A DNA stretch of 64,000 nt from Subtercola sp. PAMC28395 (GTDB lineage: Bacteria > Actinomycetota > Actinomycetes > Actinomycetales > Microbacteriaceae). Location of the stretch: assembly GCF_018889995.1 (NCBI RefSeq), contig NZ_CP076547.1:310001-374000 (forward strand). Direction: 5' to 3'. This document shows, in pieces, positions 37,466 to 45,970 of this stretch (position 1 is its first letter; each line of letters begins with the position of its first letter). The notes under the pieces were generated by a model that made no database searches, was not told where the DNA came from, and worked only from the letters and a program-made list of their open reading frames with translations. The position numbers and the translations under genes are program-made.

Positions 37466-38572
37466 GTGTCAGACCGCATGCCCGAGCACTCTTGGTCGAC
37501 CGTGGCAGAAGCCGTGGCAGATGGGCTTCACATCGCCTCCGGAGACAAGGTCGGAGTCTTTCTGACCGATGCCGGCAGCTTCGCGATCGTGGAGTCGTTC
37601 TGCGCCGCGGTGTACCGTCGCGGAGCAGTACCCCATGTTCTGCTGACCGACGAGCGGCTCGATACCCTCGGCCTTCGGTTCGCGTCGAGCGAAGTGCTCG
37701 AGTCTCCATCAGCTATCGAGATGGCGTCGCTACGGGAATCCGACGTGCACGTCTCGTTCCGCGGAATGCTGCCACCGGCCGGCCTCGAAGGCTTCAGCGA
37801 GCCGGAGGTGGCCACTCGGGTGGCAGCCCTGCGGCGTGCAAAAGGCCAGGTTTCTTCAGCGCGCTGGGAGAAGGGGCGCTGGGCCCTCGTTCGCGTGCCT
37901 ACCCGGGAGTGGTCGGAATTCATCGGCGTTTGTCCCGACGTGCTGTTCGAGGAGTTCTTCGCCGGCTGTCTCATGGACTGGTCCGGAGCACTCCCTGCGT
38001 GGCAGGCCCTGGCGGAGCGAATCGACCAGGCCGACACGTTGCGCATCATTTCTAGCGATACCGATCTCTCGCTAGGTGTTACCGGTCGGCGAGCCGTCGT
38101 CTTTGCCGGAGAGGCGAACTGGCCTGATGGCGAGATCGCCACCGCTCCGCTAGACGACCGTGTCGACGGGCACATCGTCTTCTCCGAACCGTTCTACTTT
38201 GCAGGTGAACGAGTTGAAGGCCTTCGCCTCGACTTCGAAGACGGGTTGGTGAAAGAAGTCAACGCCACAACAGGCAGCGCGCTCGCTACCGCACTTCTCG
38301 ACACCGACGACGGATCACGGCGAGTTGGTGAACTTGGAATCGGACTCAACGCCGGAATGCGCACGATGACCGGTGACCTGCTCTTCGACGAGAAGATACT
38401 GGGTACCGCGCACATCGCCCTCGGTCGCGCCTACCCGCAGTGCGGCGGCACCAATCAATCGTCGTTGCACTGGGACATCGTGAAAGATCTGCGCCCCTCC
38501 TCGGGTGGAGGCGCGGGCAGTATTCTGCTCGACGGCGTTCCGATCATCGAGAATGGGCTGCCGACCTGGTGA
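37466..38572 (+). CDS. M29-type (thermophilic aminopeptidase) metallopeptidase
   Basis: A 368-residue protein of the peptidase M29 (aminopeptidase T/AmpS) family. Expected metal ligands are seen: Glu in AGEANWPDGEIATAPL, Glu in VGELGIGLNAGM, and His/Asp in GTAHIALGRAYPQCGGTNQS and SLHWDIVKD. M29 enzymes remove N-terminal residues using two metal ions. Inside a sugar operon, it may instead cleave an amide bond in a glycosyl-amino compound. GTG start 3 bases after the kinase. It converges on the DeoR regulator with 17 bases between. Confidence 0.85.
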   Translation: MSDRMPEHSWSTVAEAVADGLHIASGDKVGVFLTDAGSFAIVESFCAAVYRRGAVPHVLLTDERLDTLGLRFASSEVLESPSAIEMASLRESDVHVSFRGMLPPAGLEGFSEPEVATRVAALRRAKGQVSSARWEKGRWALVRVPTREWSEFIGVCPDVLFEEFFAGCLMDWSGALPAWQALAERIDQADTLRIISSDTDLSLGVTGRRAVVFAGEANWPDGEIATAPLDDRVDGHIVFSEPFYFAGERVEGLRLDFEDGLVKEVNATTGSALATALLDTDDGSRRVGELGIGLNAGMRTMTGDLLFDEKILGTAHIALGRAYPQCGGTNQSSLHWDIVKDLRPSSGGGAGSILLDGVPIIENGLPTW

Positions 38573-38589
38573 CGATCGACCGACAGAGA

Positions 38590-39369
38590 TCAAACCGGAT
38601 CGACGACGGTAACTGAAACACCGATCCCCCGAAGGTCGCTCAAGACCTTCTCGCCGATGCCTGAGTCGGTGATCAAGCACGACACCCGACGCAGGTCGGC
38701 GACATAGGCGAACCCGGTCTGCCCGAATTTGGATGAGTCGGCCAACACCACGACCTCTTCAGAGGAGTTGATGAGGGCGCGCTTCACCTCGGCATCTTCA
38801 AGATTGAACTCGGTCGCGCCCCCCTCATTACTCACTCCCCCAACCGAAATGAAGGCTTTGTCGAGACGAATGTTGCGGTAGAACTCGATCGCGGACTGAC
38901 CGGTCAGAGAGAGCTCTTCAGCCCGCGCCACGCCACCTGTGACGATGAGCCGCACAGAATGTTCGAGTGCATGCAACTCAGCTACCCGATTCGCCACTCT
39001 CAGACTCGCGGTGACGACAGTCAGGTTGTCAATGTCAACGAACTCCGGCACCATCTCGAGCACGGTCGATCCGACATCGAGCCCGATCGCGTCGCCCTCA
39101 GCGATCAGCTTCGCCGCCGCCCGCGCAATGGCCTGTTTGCTACCCAGCGCTGCCGCTTGACGCATTCTGAATGGAGGCTCGTAAGCACGGCCCAGTGCGC
39201 GCGTGGCTCCCCCGTGAACTCGTCGCACCAATCCGGCCGTCTCGAGTTCCACCAGATCGCGCCGAACCGTCATTTCAGAGACACCGAAACGCTTGCCCAA
39301 CTCTGTTACGGTGAGCATTCCCTCGGCGTCGAGGAACTGAACGATTTCGCTTTGCCGACTGTTCTTCAC
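38590..39369 (-). CDS. DeoR/GlpR-family transcriptional regulator
   Basis: A 259-residue repressor from a GTG start. The N-terminal winged HTH includes TVTELGKRFGVSEMTVRRDL and LVRRVHGGA, and the DeoR C-terminal sensor domain contains GLDVGSTVLEM, VTGGVARAEELSLTG and KAFISVGGVSNEGG. Such regulators sense phosphorylated sugars. It most likely controls the catabolic island, binding one of the palindromes noted upstream of the three operons. It lies 26 bases downstream of the SDR gene on the same strand. Confidence 0.9.
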   Translation of the reverse strand: MKNSRQSEIVQFLDAEGMLTVTELGKRFGVSEMTVRRDLVELETAGLVRRVHGGATRALGRAYEPPFRMRQAAALGSKQAIARAAAKLIAEGDAIGLDVGSTVLEMVPEFVDIDNLTVVTASLRVANRVAELHALEHSVRLIVTGGVARAEELSLTGQSAIEFYRNIRLDKAFISVGGVSNEGGATEFNLEDAEVKRALINSSEEVVVLADSSKFGQTGFAYVADLRRVSCLITDSGIGEKVLSDLRGIGVSVTVVDPV

Positions 39370-39394
39370 TGACTGGTTATACCATACTTCTTAG

Positions 39395-40252
39395 TCATCG
39401 GGCCCGGAACGCGGCCACTGCGTCGGCAAGAATGGTGGGCGAGCCGGGTGGAGTGATGGGGGCCGTTCCGCCCAGCGCGACTGCCGTCGACCCCCCGTCG
39501 ACGGGAATCATCACCCCTGAAATCCAGCTCGACTCGTCGCTTGCAAGAAACAGAGCTGCGTTAGCGACGTCGGAACCACGGCCTGACCTGCCGAGCGGGT
39601 AGGAATCAGCGGTTCGCACATCGACGAACTTCACAAACTCGTCGATTTCGCCCTCAGCGATCCCCAAACCGCGCGCGCTCCCCGGCGTGAAAATAGAGCC
39701 GGGCGCAATTGCGTTCGAGCGAATCCCGTAAGGAGCCAGCTCTGCTGTTGCGGCTTGGATGAGCCCGACGATGGCGTGCTTGGACGCCGTATACGCTGCG
39801 GGTGCCCAGCCGCCTTGCAGACTGGCGACGCTGGCAGTCGTGATGATCGATCCGCCGCGCCCCTGAGCTCGGAATTGCCGGGCAGCATATTTGTGGCCGA
39901 GCATCACCGACGTCGTCACAAGCCGCACTGTGCTCTCGAATCCCGAAGCGGTCAGGTCAACAAGGTCTGAACGATCCCCTCCCGTAGCCGCGTTGTTGAC
40001 CATCACGTCTACCTGTCCGAAGACATCTGTCGCCGAATGGATCAGAGCCTCGATGTCTCGATCGACCGTGACGTCTGCGCGCTGGTAGAGCAGTCGTTCA
40101 GGATGCGCTGATGCAACTTCCATACCGAGATCGTCTTGAATATCACCGATGACGACTCGCGCACCTTCGGATACGAACAGTTCAGCGATTGCGCGACCTA
40201 TTCCCGTCGCCCCGCCCGTCACGATGGCAACTCGATCCTCAAGCCGTGCCAT
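39395..40252 (-). CDS. Short-chain dehydrogenase/reductase
   Basis: A 285-residue SDR of the classical type. The cofactor loop is VTGGATGIGRAI, NNAA follows the fourth strand, and the catalytic Tyr/Lys are in YTASKHAIVGL. GDIQDDLG after the second strand (acidic residue) indicates NAD preference. ATG 40252 follows GAGAGGA. Together with the MDR dehydrogenase it gives the island two redox steps. The promoter contains TTGATCAA, also present before the HPS-like gene. Confidence 0.88.
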   Translation of the reverse strand: MARLEDRVAIVTGGATGIGRAIAELFVSEGARVVIGDIQDDLGMEVASAHPERLLYQRADVTVDRDIEALIHSATDVFGQVDVMVNNAATGGDRSDLVDLTASGFESTVRLVTTSVMLGHKYAARQFRAQGRGGSIITTASVASLQGGWAPAAYTASKHAIVGLIQAATAELAPYGIRSNAIAPGSIFTPGSARGLGIAEGEIDEFVKFVDVRTADSYPLGRSGRGSDVANAALFLASDESSWISGVMIPVDGGSTAVALGGTAPITPPGSPTILADAVAAFRAR

Positions 40253-40317
40253 CCACGTCCTCTCAGTCTTCTTCACGAGCGAGATGCCCAGCTTTGTAGG
40301 CCCATTGACGCGTACCC

Positions 40318-40354
40318 TTGATCAAACAGTAGCAGTTTTAAGTTCATTTGATCA
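40318..40354. promoter_or_regulatory. TTGATCAA operator-like repeats before the SDR gene
   Basis: TTGATCAA (40318-40325) is a perfect palindrome, and TGATCAAA (40319-40326) pairs with TTTGATCA (40347-40354) across 20 AT-rich bases. The same TTGATCAA occurs at 24024-24031 ahead of the first sugar operon. Confidence 0.5.
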
Positions 40355-41209
40355 TTTTTAAGCGTTGTTCCGGTTTGCGGGCTGACCCCTGTCGGCAAGG
40401 TACAGCACAGCGACGTTCAAGCGTGGGTCTCTCGACTGAGTTCCTCCTCCACCGGCCTAGGCGCAACCTCCGTGATACGCGCCTATGGCGTTCTCGCGTC
40501 CATCCTGGATGTCGCAGTTCGGGACCGCCGCGTGCAGTCCAACGTCGCTCGCGGAGTGAATTTGCCGCGCAAGCTCAGAAAGCCCCGCGTATACCTCAGC
40601 CATCAACAGCTCAACACCCTGGCTCGATTTGCTGAGGACCATGGTGTGGTCATTCTGGCCCTCGCCTACACGGGACTTCGATGGGGTGAACTCACCGGGC
40701 TGCGAGTCAAGCACGTTGACGTGAACCGGCGACGCTTCGGAGTAGAAGAGAATGCAGTCGATGTCAACGGCACGATCCATGTCGGAACTCCAAAGTCATA
40801 CGCCGGCCGGAGCGTGCCATACCCTTCGTTTCTGGATGAATCCATCCGTCTGGCAGTGGCGGGAAAGAACCGGAACGAGCTCGTATTCGGATCAGGTGGG
40901 TCGCATCTGAAGTTTCCGCACAGCCAGCGAGGTTGGTTCGCCTCCGCCGTACGAAAGGCACAAGCAGCCGAACCGAACATGCCGCGGGTGACTCCTCACG
41001 ATCTTCGACACACAGCCGCCTCACTCGCGATCAGTGCCGGCGCGAACGTCAAGGCCGTGCAACGGATGCTCGGCCACGCATCTGCGGCGATGACCCTCGA
41101 CACCTACGCCGACCTCTTCCCAGACGACCTTGACGCGGTCGCTGAATCTCTCGCTACGGCGCGAGAAAAAGCAAATGTGTGGTTTTTGTGGGGTTGTGAG
41201 GAGCCGTGA
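40352..41209 (+). pseudogene. Tyrosine recombinase (phage-type integrase), 5'-truncated
   Basis: The frame opens after a TGA at 40349-40351 with no ATG; the first usable start (GTG 40472) lies inside the SAM-like core-binding domain (SDVQAWVSRLSSSSTGLGAT precedes it in frame). The arm-binding domain is absent. The catalytic domain is intact: Arg in TGLRWGEL, Lys in TPKSYAGRSVP, HDLRHT, and LGHASAAMTLDTY with the nucleophile Tyr. The gene ends 55 bases from tRNA-Ser, the usual place for an integrase of a tRNA-targeting element. The rest of the element is missing, so this is a remnant; a shortened active protein cannot be excluded. Confidence 0.8.
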
Positions 41210-41218
41210 GCAAACCAA

Positions 41219-41258
41219 AGCCCCCCACATCCCCGTAAATACAGGGAAGTGAGGGGCT
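41219..41258 (-). terminator. Hairpin downstream of tRNA-Ser
   Basis: AGCCCC (41219-41224) pairs with GGGGCT (41253-41258), with a second inner CCC/GGG pairing. On the minus strand the stem is followed by TTTGGTTT, so it probably terminates the tRNA transcript. Confidence 0.45.
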
Positions 41259-41264
41259 GGAAGA

Positions 41265-41354
41265 TGGCGGTACCGGTGGGATTTGAACCCACGGTGCTCT
41301 TTCAAGCACACATGTTTTCGAGACATGTACCTTCGGCCGCTCGGACACGGTACC
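41265..41354 (-). tRNA. tRNA-Ser (anticodon CGA)
   Basis: On the minus strand the gene begins GGTACCG and ends CGGTACC-G-CCA, a perfect 7-bp acceptor stem with encoded CCA. The D arm (GTGTCCGAGCGGCCGAAGGT), an anticodon loop CTCGAAA between ACATGT-type arms, a long class II variable arm (GTGCTTGAAAGAGCAC) and the T arm GTGGGTTCAAATCCCAC are all present. The long variable arm and the CGA anticodon identify serine, reading UCG. Length is 90 bases. Confidence 0.95.
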
Positions 41355-41441
41355 GGAGGACACATTACGGCACACCACGCGGAGGCGCCAATCGGAGGCC
41401 GGGCATCCATACAGGCGAAGCCCGCGTGGCATGATCGGAGC

Positions 41442-42467
41442 GTGACCTTCATTGCTGCAGACGACCGCTACGACCACCTCCCCTACCGCCGGACCGGGCG
41501 AAGCGGGCTGAAACTGCCGGCGGTCTCGCTGGGGCTGTGGCAGAACTTCGGCGACGGCGTGGCCACCGAGACGCAGCGCGCCATCTTGCGCCGGGCGTTC
41601 GACCTGGGCGTGACGCACTTCGACCTGGCCAACAACTACGGGCCCCCGTATGGCAGCGCCGAGACGAACTTCGGGCGTATCTTCGCCGAGGACTTCGCTC
41701 CGTACCGCGATGAACTCGTGATCTCGAGCAAGGCCGGGTACGACATGTGGCCAGGCCCGTATGGCGACCTCGGTTCGCGCAAGTACCTGCTCGCGAGCCT
41801 CGACCAGTCGCTGGGTCGGCTTGGGCTCGACTACGTCGACATCTTCTATTCGCACCGGGCCGACCCCGATACGCCGCTCGAAGAGACGATGGGGGCGCTG
41901 CACACTGCTGTCACCTCGGGTCGCGCTCTCTATGCGGGCATCTCGAGCTACTCGCCCGAGCGCACAGTGGCCGCCGCGCGCATCCTGAACGACCTCGGCA
42001 CTCCCCTGCTCATCCACCAGCCGTCGTACTCGATGTTCAACCGCTGGATCGAGTCGGGCCTGCTCGACACACTGGGTGACCTCGGCGTGGGATGCATCGC
42101 CTTCTCACCGCTGGCGCAGGGGCTGTTGACCGACAAGTACCTGGGCGGGGTTCCTGCCGATTCGCGCGCTGCACAGGGCGGGTCGATGTCGCAGACGTTC
42201 CTGAATGACGAGACACTCGGTCATGTGCGCGCACTGAACGAGATCGCCTCCGGCCGCGGGCAGACGCTGGCGCAGCTCGCGCTGTCGTGGGCGCTGCGCG
42301 ACGAACGCGTGACATCGGTGCTGGTCGGCGCGTCGAGCGTGAAGCAGCTCGAAGACAATCTTGCGGCGACCTCCAACCTCTCGTTCGAACAGTCTGAGCT
42401 CGACGCGATCGACGAACATGCGGTGGATGCCCGGCTCAACCTGTGGGCACCATCGAGCGCGGTCTGA
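41442..42467 (+). CDS. Aldo/keto reductase, YghZ (L-glyceraldehyde-3-phosphate reductase) type
   Basis: A 341-residue (beta/alpha)8 NADPH reductase. Start motif YRRTGRSGLKLPAVSLGLWQ, then catalytic Asp/Tyr in HFDLANNYGPPYGSAE, Lys in ISSKAGYDMWPGPYG and His in FYSHRADPDTPLEE. The C-terminal cofactor segment is SVLVGASSVKQLEDN. This pattern fits YghZ/Gpr, which detoxifies L-glyceraldehyde 3-phosphate and methylglyoxal. GTG 41442 is the chosen start; longer in-frame readings run through the tRNA gene. Confidence 0.88.
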   Translation: MTFIAADDRYDHLPYRRTGRSGLKLPAVSLGLWQNFGDGVATETQRAILRRAFDLGVTHFDLANNYGPPYGSAETNFGRIFAEDFAPYRDELVISSKAGYDMWPGPYGDLGSRKYLLASLDQSLGRLGLDYVDIFYSHRADPDTPLEETMGALHTAVTSGRALYAGISSYSPERTVAAARILNDLGTPLLIHQPSYSMFNRWIESGLLDTLGDLGVGCIAFSPLAQGLLTDKYLGGVPADSRAAQGGSMSQTFLNDETLGHVRALNEIASGRGQTLAQLALSWALRDERVTSVLVGASSVKQLEDNLAATSNLSFEQSELDAIDEHAVDARLNLWAPSSAV

Positions 42468-42556
42468 TCGCGGTCTCATCGCAGCTGGCTCGGGGCAACG
42501 AGCAGACTCGAGAGCGACGCGGCGATTCGAGTCAGCCAGCCGAATAGGCTGGGTTC

Positions 42557-43384
42557 GTGCTGTTCCCCGAGCTCTCCGACCCTGCCCGCACTGACCAGGC
42601 CGTTCTGCTGCTGCACGCGCACCCCGATGATGAGACGCTCGCCACCGGCGGCCTCATGGCGAGGTTGGTGGCCGATGGCTACTCCGTTGTGCTCGTGACC
42701 GGCACGCGCGGCGAGCGCGGCGAAGTTGTGCCGGGGCCGCTGAAGCATCTCGAAGGCACACCCGAACTCGCAGCAGCACGCGTAGCCGAGCTGGCTGGAG
42801 CGATGCGCGAGCTGGGCGTCACCGACCACCGCTTTCTCGGCGAAAGTGTCGACGACGCAGCGGCCCCGCGCGTGTATTCCGATTCGGGAATGCAATGGGG
42901 GCCAGCCGGCACCGCGATCGCGGCCGACGACGCGCCAGTGGATGCCCTGAGCCTGGCCTCGCTCGACGAAGTGGTCGACGAGATCCTTCGTGTGATCGAC
43001 GAGACCGGGCCGGCCGTGCTGGTGAGTTATGACGAGAAGGGCGGGTACGGGCATCCGGATCACGTGCGCATGCACGATGCGGCAGCTGCGGCTTCGTCGC
43101 AGACAGGGCTGCCTCTCTATATGGTCGTTCCGCAGGCTGAGCCGTCACAAGTGGGCGACCTCGAGATTCCGCTCGAGCCCCACCGCCACACCGTCATGCG
43201 TGCGCTTGCCCAGCACCAGACGCAGCTGACGCTCGACGGCGAGGACATCGTGCTCTCGGGCGGGCAACGCCACACGCTTGCCGCATTCGAGCGATATCGG
43301 CTGGCTGCAACAGGTGGCACGGAGTCATCAAGTGTTAGCGTTTCTCTACGGGACCCTGAGCATTCGGGCCCGGCCGTTCACTGA
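42557..43384 (+). CDS. PIG-L (LmbE-like) family deacetylase
   Basis: A 275-residue zinc N-deacetylase. AHPDDE (residues 21-26) and the later GHPDHVRMHDAA provide the metal ligands. The family includes MshB and Mca of mycothiol metabolism and sugar/antibiotic deacetylases. It lacks features that would let me separate these roles. GTG start; it is followed after 17 bases by the oxygenase-like gene. Confidence 0.87.
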   Translation: MLFPELSDPARTDQAVLLLHAHPDDETLATGGLMARLVADGYSVVLVTGTRGERGEVVPGPLKHLEGTPELAAARVAELAGAMRELGVTDHRFLGESVDDAAAPRVYSDSGMQWGPAGTAIAADDAPVDALSLASLDEVVDEILRVIDETGPAVLVSYDEKGGYGHPDHVRMHDAAAAASSQTGLPLYMVVPQAEPSQVGDLEIPLEPHRHTVMRALAQHQTQLTLDGEDIVLSGGQRHTLAAFERYRLAATGGTESSSVSVSLRDPEHSGPAVH

Positions 43385-43401
43385 GAGGCACCTTCACCCC
43401 G

Positions 43402-44175
43402 ATGAGCTACATCAGATCTGCAGCATTCGCCGACAGCGGTTACGTTGTGCTCGACACCTACAACCAGGCTGCTGATCCCGAAGAATGGCTCGACCTCACT
43501 TTTGTCGACTGGAAGTCGTCGGGAGACACCCGGTTTGCGCCCCTCGCGAGCGCGTTCGGCCAGATGGAGTGCAACGGCTTCTGGAATCACACGCCTCCCC
43601 GCGCCGACAAAGACGGAGTCTGGGTGCAGGGAAACGTCGAGCGGGCGCCGATTCTGAAGGCCCGTGCCGAAGAACCAGGGGCGAACGTCGGCCGGTGCCG
43701 CGTCATCGAACTGCAGCCCAACGACTACGAGACGGCTGTCTACAACCTGCACCAGGATGACAACAACCGCCTGAACCCCGATGGCACCGGGTGGATCGTG
43801 CGCGGCTTCTTCAACCTGAGCGACGACCCCGACTCCGTGCTCATCCTGCGCGAGGACCGGTTCGACCCCTCTACCGAGGTGCGCATTCCGCTTCCTGCAG
43901 GGTCGCGGTTGATCGTCGACACGCAGCGGTTCTGGCACGCCGTGTGGCACACCGGCCCCGAACCCCGGTACAGCCTGATCACCTCGTGGACATCTGGCCC
44001 CGAGCTCGACGAGTACATCGAGAAGTACAACGGCAAGCCGCAGGAGGCCAACCCGCCGCTCGACCAGAAGTTCGTCGACGACACCCAGGCAGAGGTCAAT
44101 CGTCGTCTCGCCGAGCGCGCCGCCGTGCTCTCTGCGAAGGGCAAGGGTAAGGCCGAGATCGACGACGAGGACTGA
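43402..44175 (+). CDS. Conserved hypothetical protein, possible Fe(II)/2-oxoglutarate oxygenase fold
   Basis: A 257-residue soluble protein. The central part reads YNLHQDDNNRLN, GWIVRGFFNLSDD, RFWHAVWH and PRYSLITSW. A His-x-Asp, a distal His and an Arg about ten residues later is the ligand order of the double-stranded beta-helix oxygenases. I do not recognise a named family. The C-terminal 40 residues are charged and probably helical. It may be co-transcribed with the PIG-L deacetylase. Confidence 0.6.
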   Translation: MSYIRSAAFADSGYVVLDTYNQAADPEEWLDLTFVDWKSSGDTRFAPLASAFGQMECNGFWNHTPPRADKDGVWVQGNVERAPILKARAEEPGANVGRCRVIELQPNDYETAVYNLHQDDNNRLNPDGTGWIVRGFFNLSDDPDSVLILREDRFDPSTEVRIPLPAGSRLIVDTQRFWHAVWHTGPEPRYSLITSWTSGPELDEYIEKYNGKPQEANPPLDQKFVDDTQAEVNRRLAERAAVLSAKGKGKAEIDDED

Positions 44176-44375
44176 CCTCCCCGTTCTCTTCGCCTGCCAG
44201 CTCGTCTTCACTCGGCGGTCGTGGATGATCGGCGCAAGTTGCTCCGACTCGACCAGCTCGAGCGTGGGCGAACCGGGCCCGGCTCGTCCCTCACAATCTT
44301 CGTCACGTGACGGTGTTTCACCACTCGCGCGCTTGCTCGAGTCCAGTGTCGGCAGCCGCGCCTAATGTGGGCTGT
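44176..44375. other. Intergenic strip before radA
   Basis: About 200 bases with no gene-like frame, tRNA or strong hairpin; it presumably holds the radA promoter. Confidence 0.5.
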
Positions 44376-45704
44376 ATGGCGACCAAACCCCTCAGCAACT
44401 TCAAGTGCACCGAGTGCGGGTGGACGACCCTGCGCTGGGCGGGCCGCTGCGGTGAATGCCAGTCGTGGGGCACCGTTGTGTCGTCAGCTGAGTCCACGGG
44501 GCTCCAGGGGCAGATCAAAGCCGTGAGCGTCGACCAGGCCAGCATTGCTCGCCCGATCACCGAGATCGAGACCGACACGGCAACACACTGGGCAACGGGC
44601 ATCACCGAGTTCGACCGCGTTCTGGGCGGGGGTCTCGTGCCCGGCGTGGCGATCCTGCTGTCGGGCGAACCTGGTGTCGGCAAGTCGACCCTCCTGCTCG
44701 AAGTCGCCGCCCGCGCCGCGCAGGAGCACCTGCGCGTGCTCTACGTCAGCGCTGAGGAGTCCGTGAGCCAGATCAAGATGCGTGCCGAACGCACAGGTTC
44801 ACTCTCGCCCACACTCATGCTCGCGGCCGAGACAGACCTCGCCACGATCCTCGGCCAGATCGACGCCGTCATGCCGCACCTCGTCATCGTCGACTCCGTT
44901 CAGACGGTGAGCAGTTCGCAGATCGACGGTGCGGCCGGGGGGCCAACGCAGGTGCGAGCGGTGGCGACAGCGCTTATCCGCGTTGCCAAAGAACGCTCAC
45001 TGCCAGTGCTTCTCGTCGGGCACGTCACCAAAGACGGCTCGATAGCCGGGCCTCGGGTGCTCGAGCACCTCGTCGATGTCGTCTGCCAGTTCGAGGGCGA
45101 CCGGCAGACGTCGCTGCGATTCGTGCGCACGCTCAAGAATCGCTTCGGCCCCACCGACGAGGTCGGGTGCTTCGAGATGACCGGGGAAGGCATCCGCGAA
45201 GTACCCGACCCCAGCGGGCTGTTCCTGAGCCGGGGCACCGAGGCGGTCAGCGGCACCTGTGTCACGGTCGCACTCGAGGGCAGGCGGGCCCTGCCCGTCG
45301 AAGTCCAGGCGCTTGTCGTGGCCACGGGTGCACCGAACCCGCGTCGCGTGACGAACGGCGTCGACGCGTCGCGCGTCTCCATGCTGCTGGCCGTGCTCGA
45401 ACGGCGCCTCAAGATCAAGCTGAGCGACAAAGATGTGTACGTGTCGACGGTGGGCGGCGTGAAACTGACCGACCCCTCGGCCGACCTCGCGATCGCGCTT
45501 GCGATCGCTTCAGCAAACAGCGACATCGCGTTGCCGCACAACTTCGTGGCATTCGGCGAGATCAGCCTCGCAGGCGAAGTGCGGCCCGTCACGTCGGGTG
45601 CACTGCGCACGACGGAGGCCAGGCGGCTGGGGTTCACCTCCGTGCTCGGCCCGGGAGAGACGGCGATCAAGCTCGCGTTCCACCGGGCGTTCGACGCGGC
45701 CTGA
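44376..45704 (+). CDS. radA: DNA repair protein RadA
   Basis: A 442-residue RecA-like branch-migration helicase. A C4 zinc finger (Cys11, 14, 25, 28) comes first, Walker A GEPGVGKS is at 97-104, Walker B-like LVIVDSVQT follows, the RadA signature LKNRFGPTDEVG is present, and the C-terminal Lon-like domain ends the protein. RadA extends strand exchange during recombination repair. ATG 44376 is used as it begins the conserved MATKPLSNFKCTECG; the upstream in-frame extension is not family-like. Confidence 0.95.
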   Translation: MATKPLSNFKCTECGWTTLRWAGRCGECQSWGTVVSSAESTGLQGQIKAVSVDQASIARPITEIETDTATHWATGITEFDRVLGGGLVPGVAILLSGEPGVGKSTLLLEVAARAAQEHLRVLYVSAEESVSQIKMRAERTGSLSPTLMLAAETDLATILGQIDAVMPHLVIVDSVQTVSSSQIDGAAGGPTQVRAVATALIRVAKERSLPVLLVGHVTKDGSIAGPRVLEHLVDVVCQFEGDRQTSLRFVRTLKNRFGPTDEVGCFEMTGEGIREVPDPSGLFLSRGTEAVSGTCVTVALEGRRALPVEVQALVVATGAPNPRRVTNGVDASRVSMLLAVLERRLKIKLSDKDVYVSTVGGVKLTDPSADLAIALAIASANSDIALPHNFVAFGEISLAGEVRPVTSGALRTTEARRLGFTSVLGPGETAIKLAFHRAFDAA

Positions 45705-45970
45705 CCCAGCCGGAATAGCGTCCAGCCAGGCGTGGTCCGCTGCCGGACCCACCCGGTCGCGGCGCAAACCGGTCGCGACGCAGACGGGTCGCGACGCAGA
45801 ACCGACGAACGTCAGAGCAACCGACGTCGTATTTGCGACGGCTTCGCTGAGGTTCGTCGGTTTGCAGCACACGAAGGACGAACCGGCGGAGTGAGCCATC
45901 GACGGCGATATTCGCGCCCACCGGCGACGAGCGAGCGTCACAACGCGGAGCGGGTCGGGGGGCACGTCCG
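45705..45970. repeat. Intergenic repeats and inverted repeat between radA and the carboxylesterase
   Basis: GGTCGCGGCGCAAACC, GGTCGCGACGCAGACG and GGTCGCGACGCAGAACC lie in tandem at about 45755, 45771 and 45787. Just after, AACCGACGAAC (45800-45810) is mirrored by GTTCGTCGGTT (45852-45862), an 11-bp perfect stem around 41 bases. No gene is seen. The stem may end either of the converging transcripts or be a mobile palindromic repeat. Confidence 0.65.

Noticed and set aside
41249..41434. Short plus-strand frame across the tRNA
   Set aside because: It lies over the tRNA-Ser gene, so it is chance coding.
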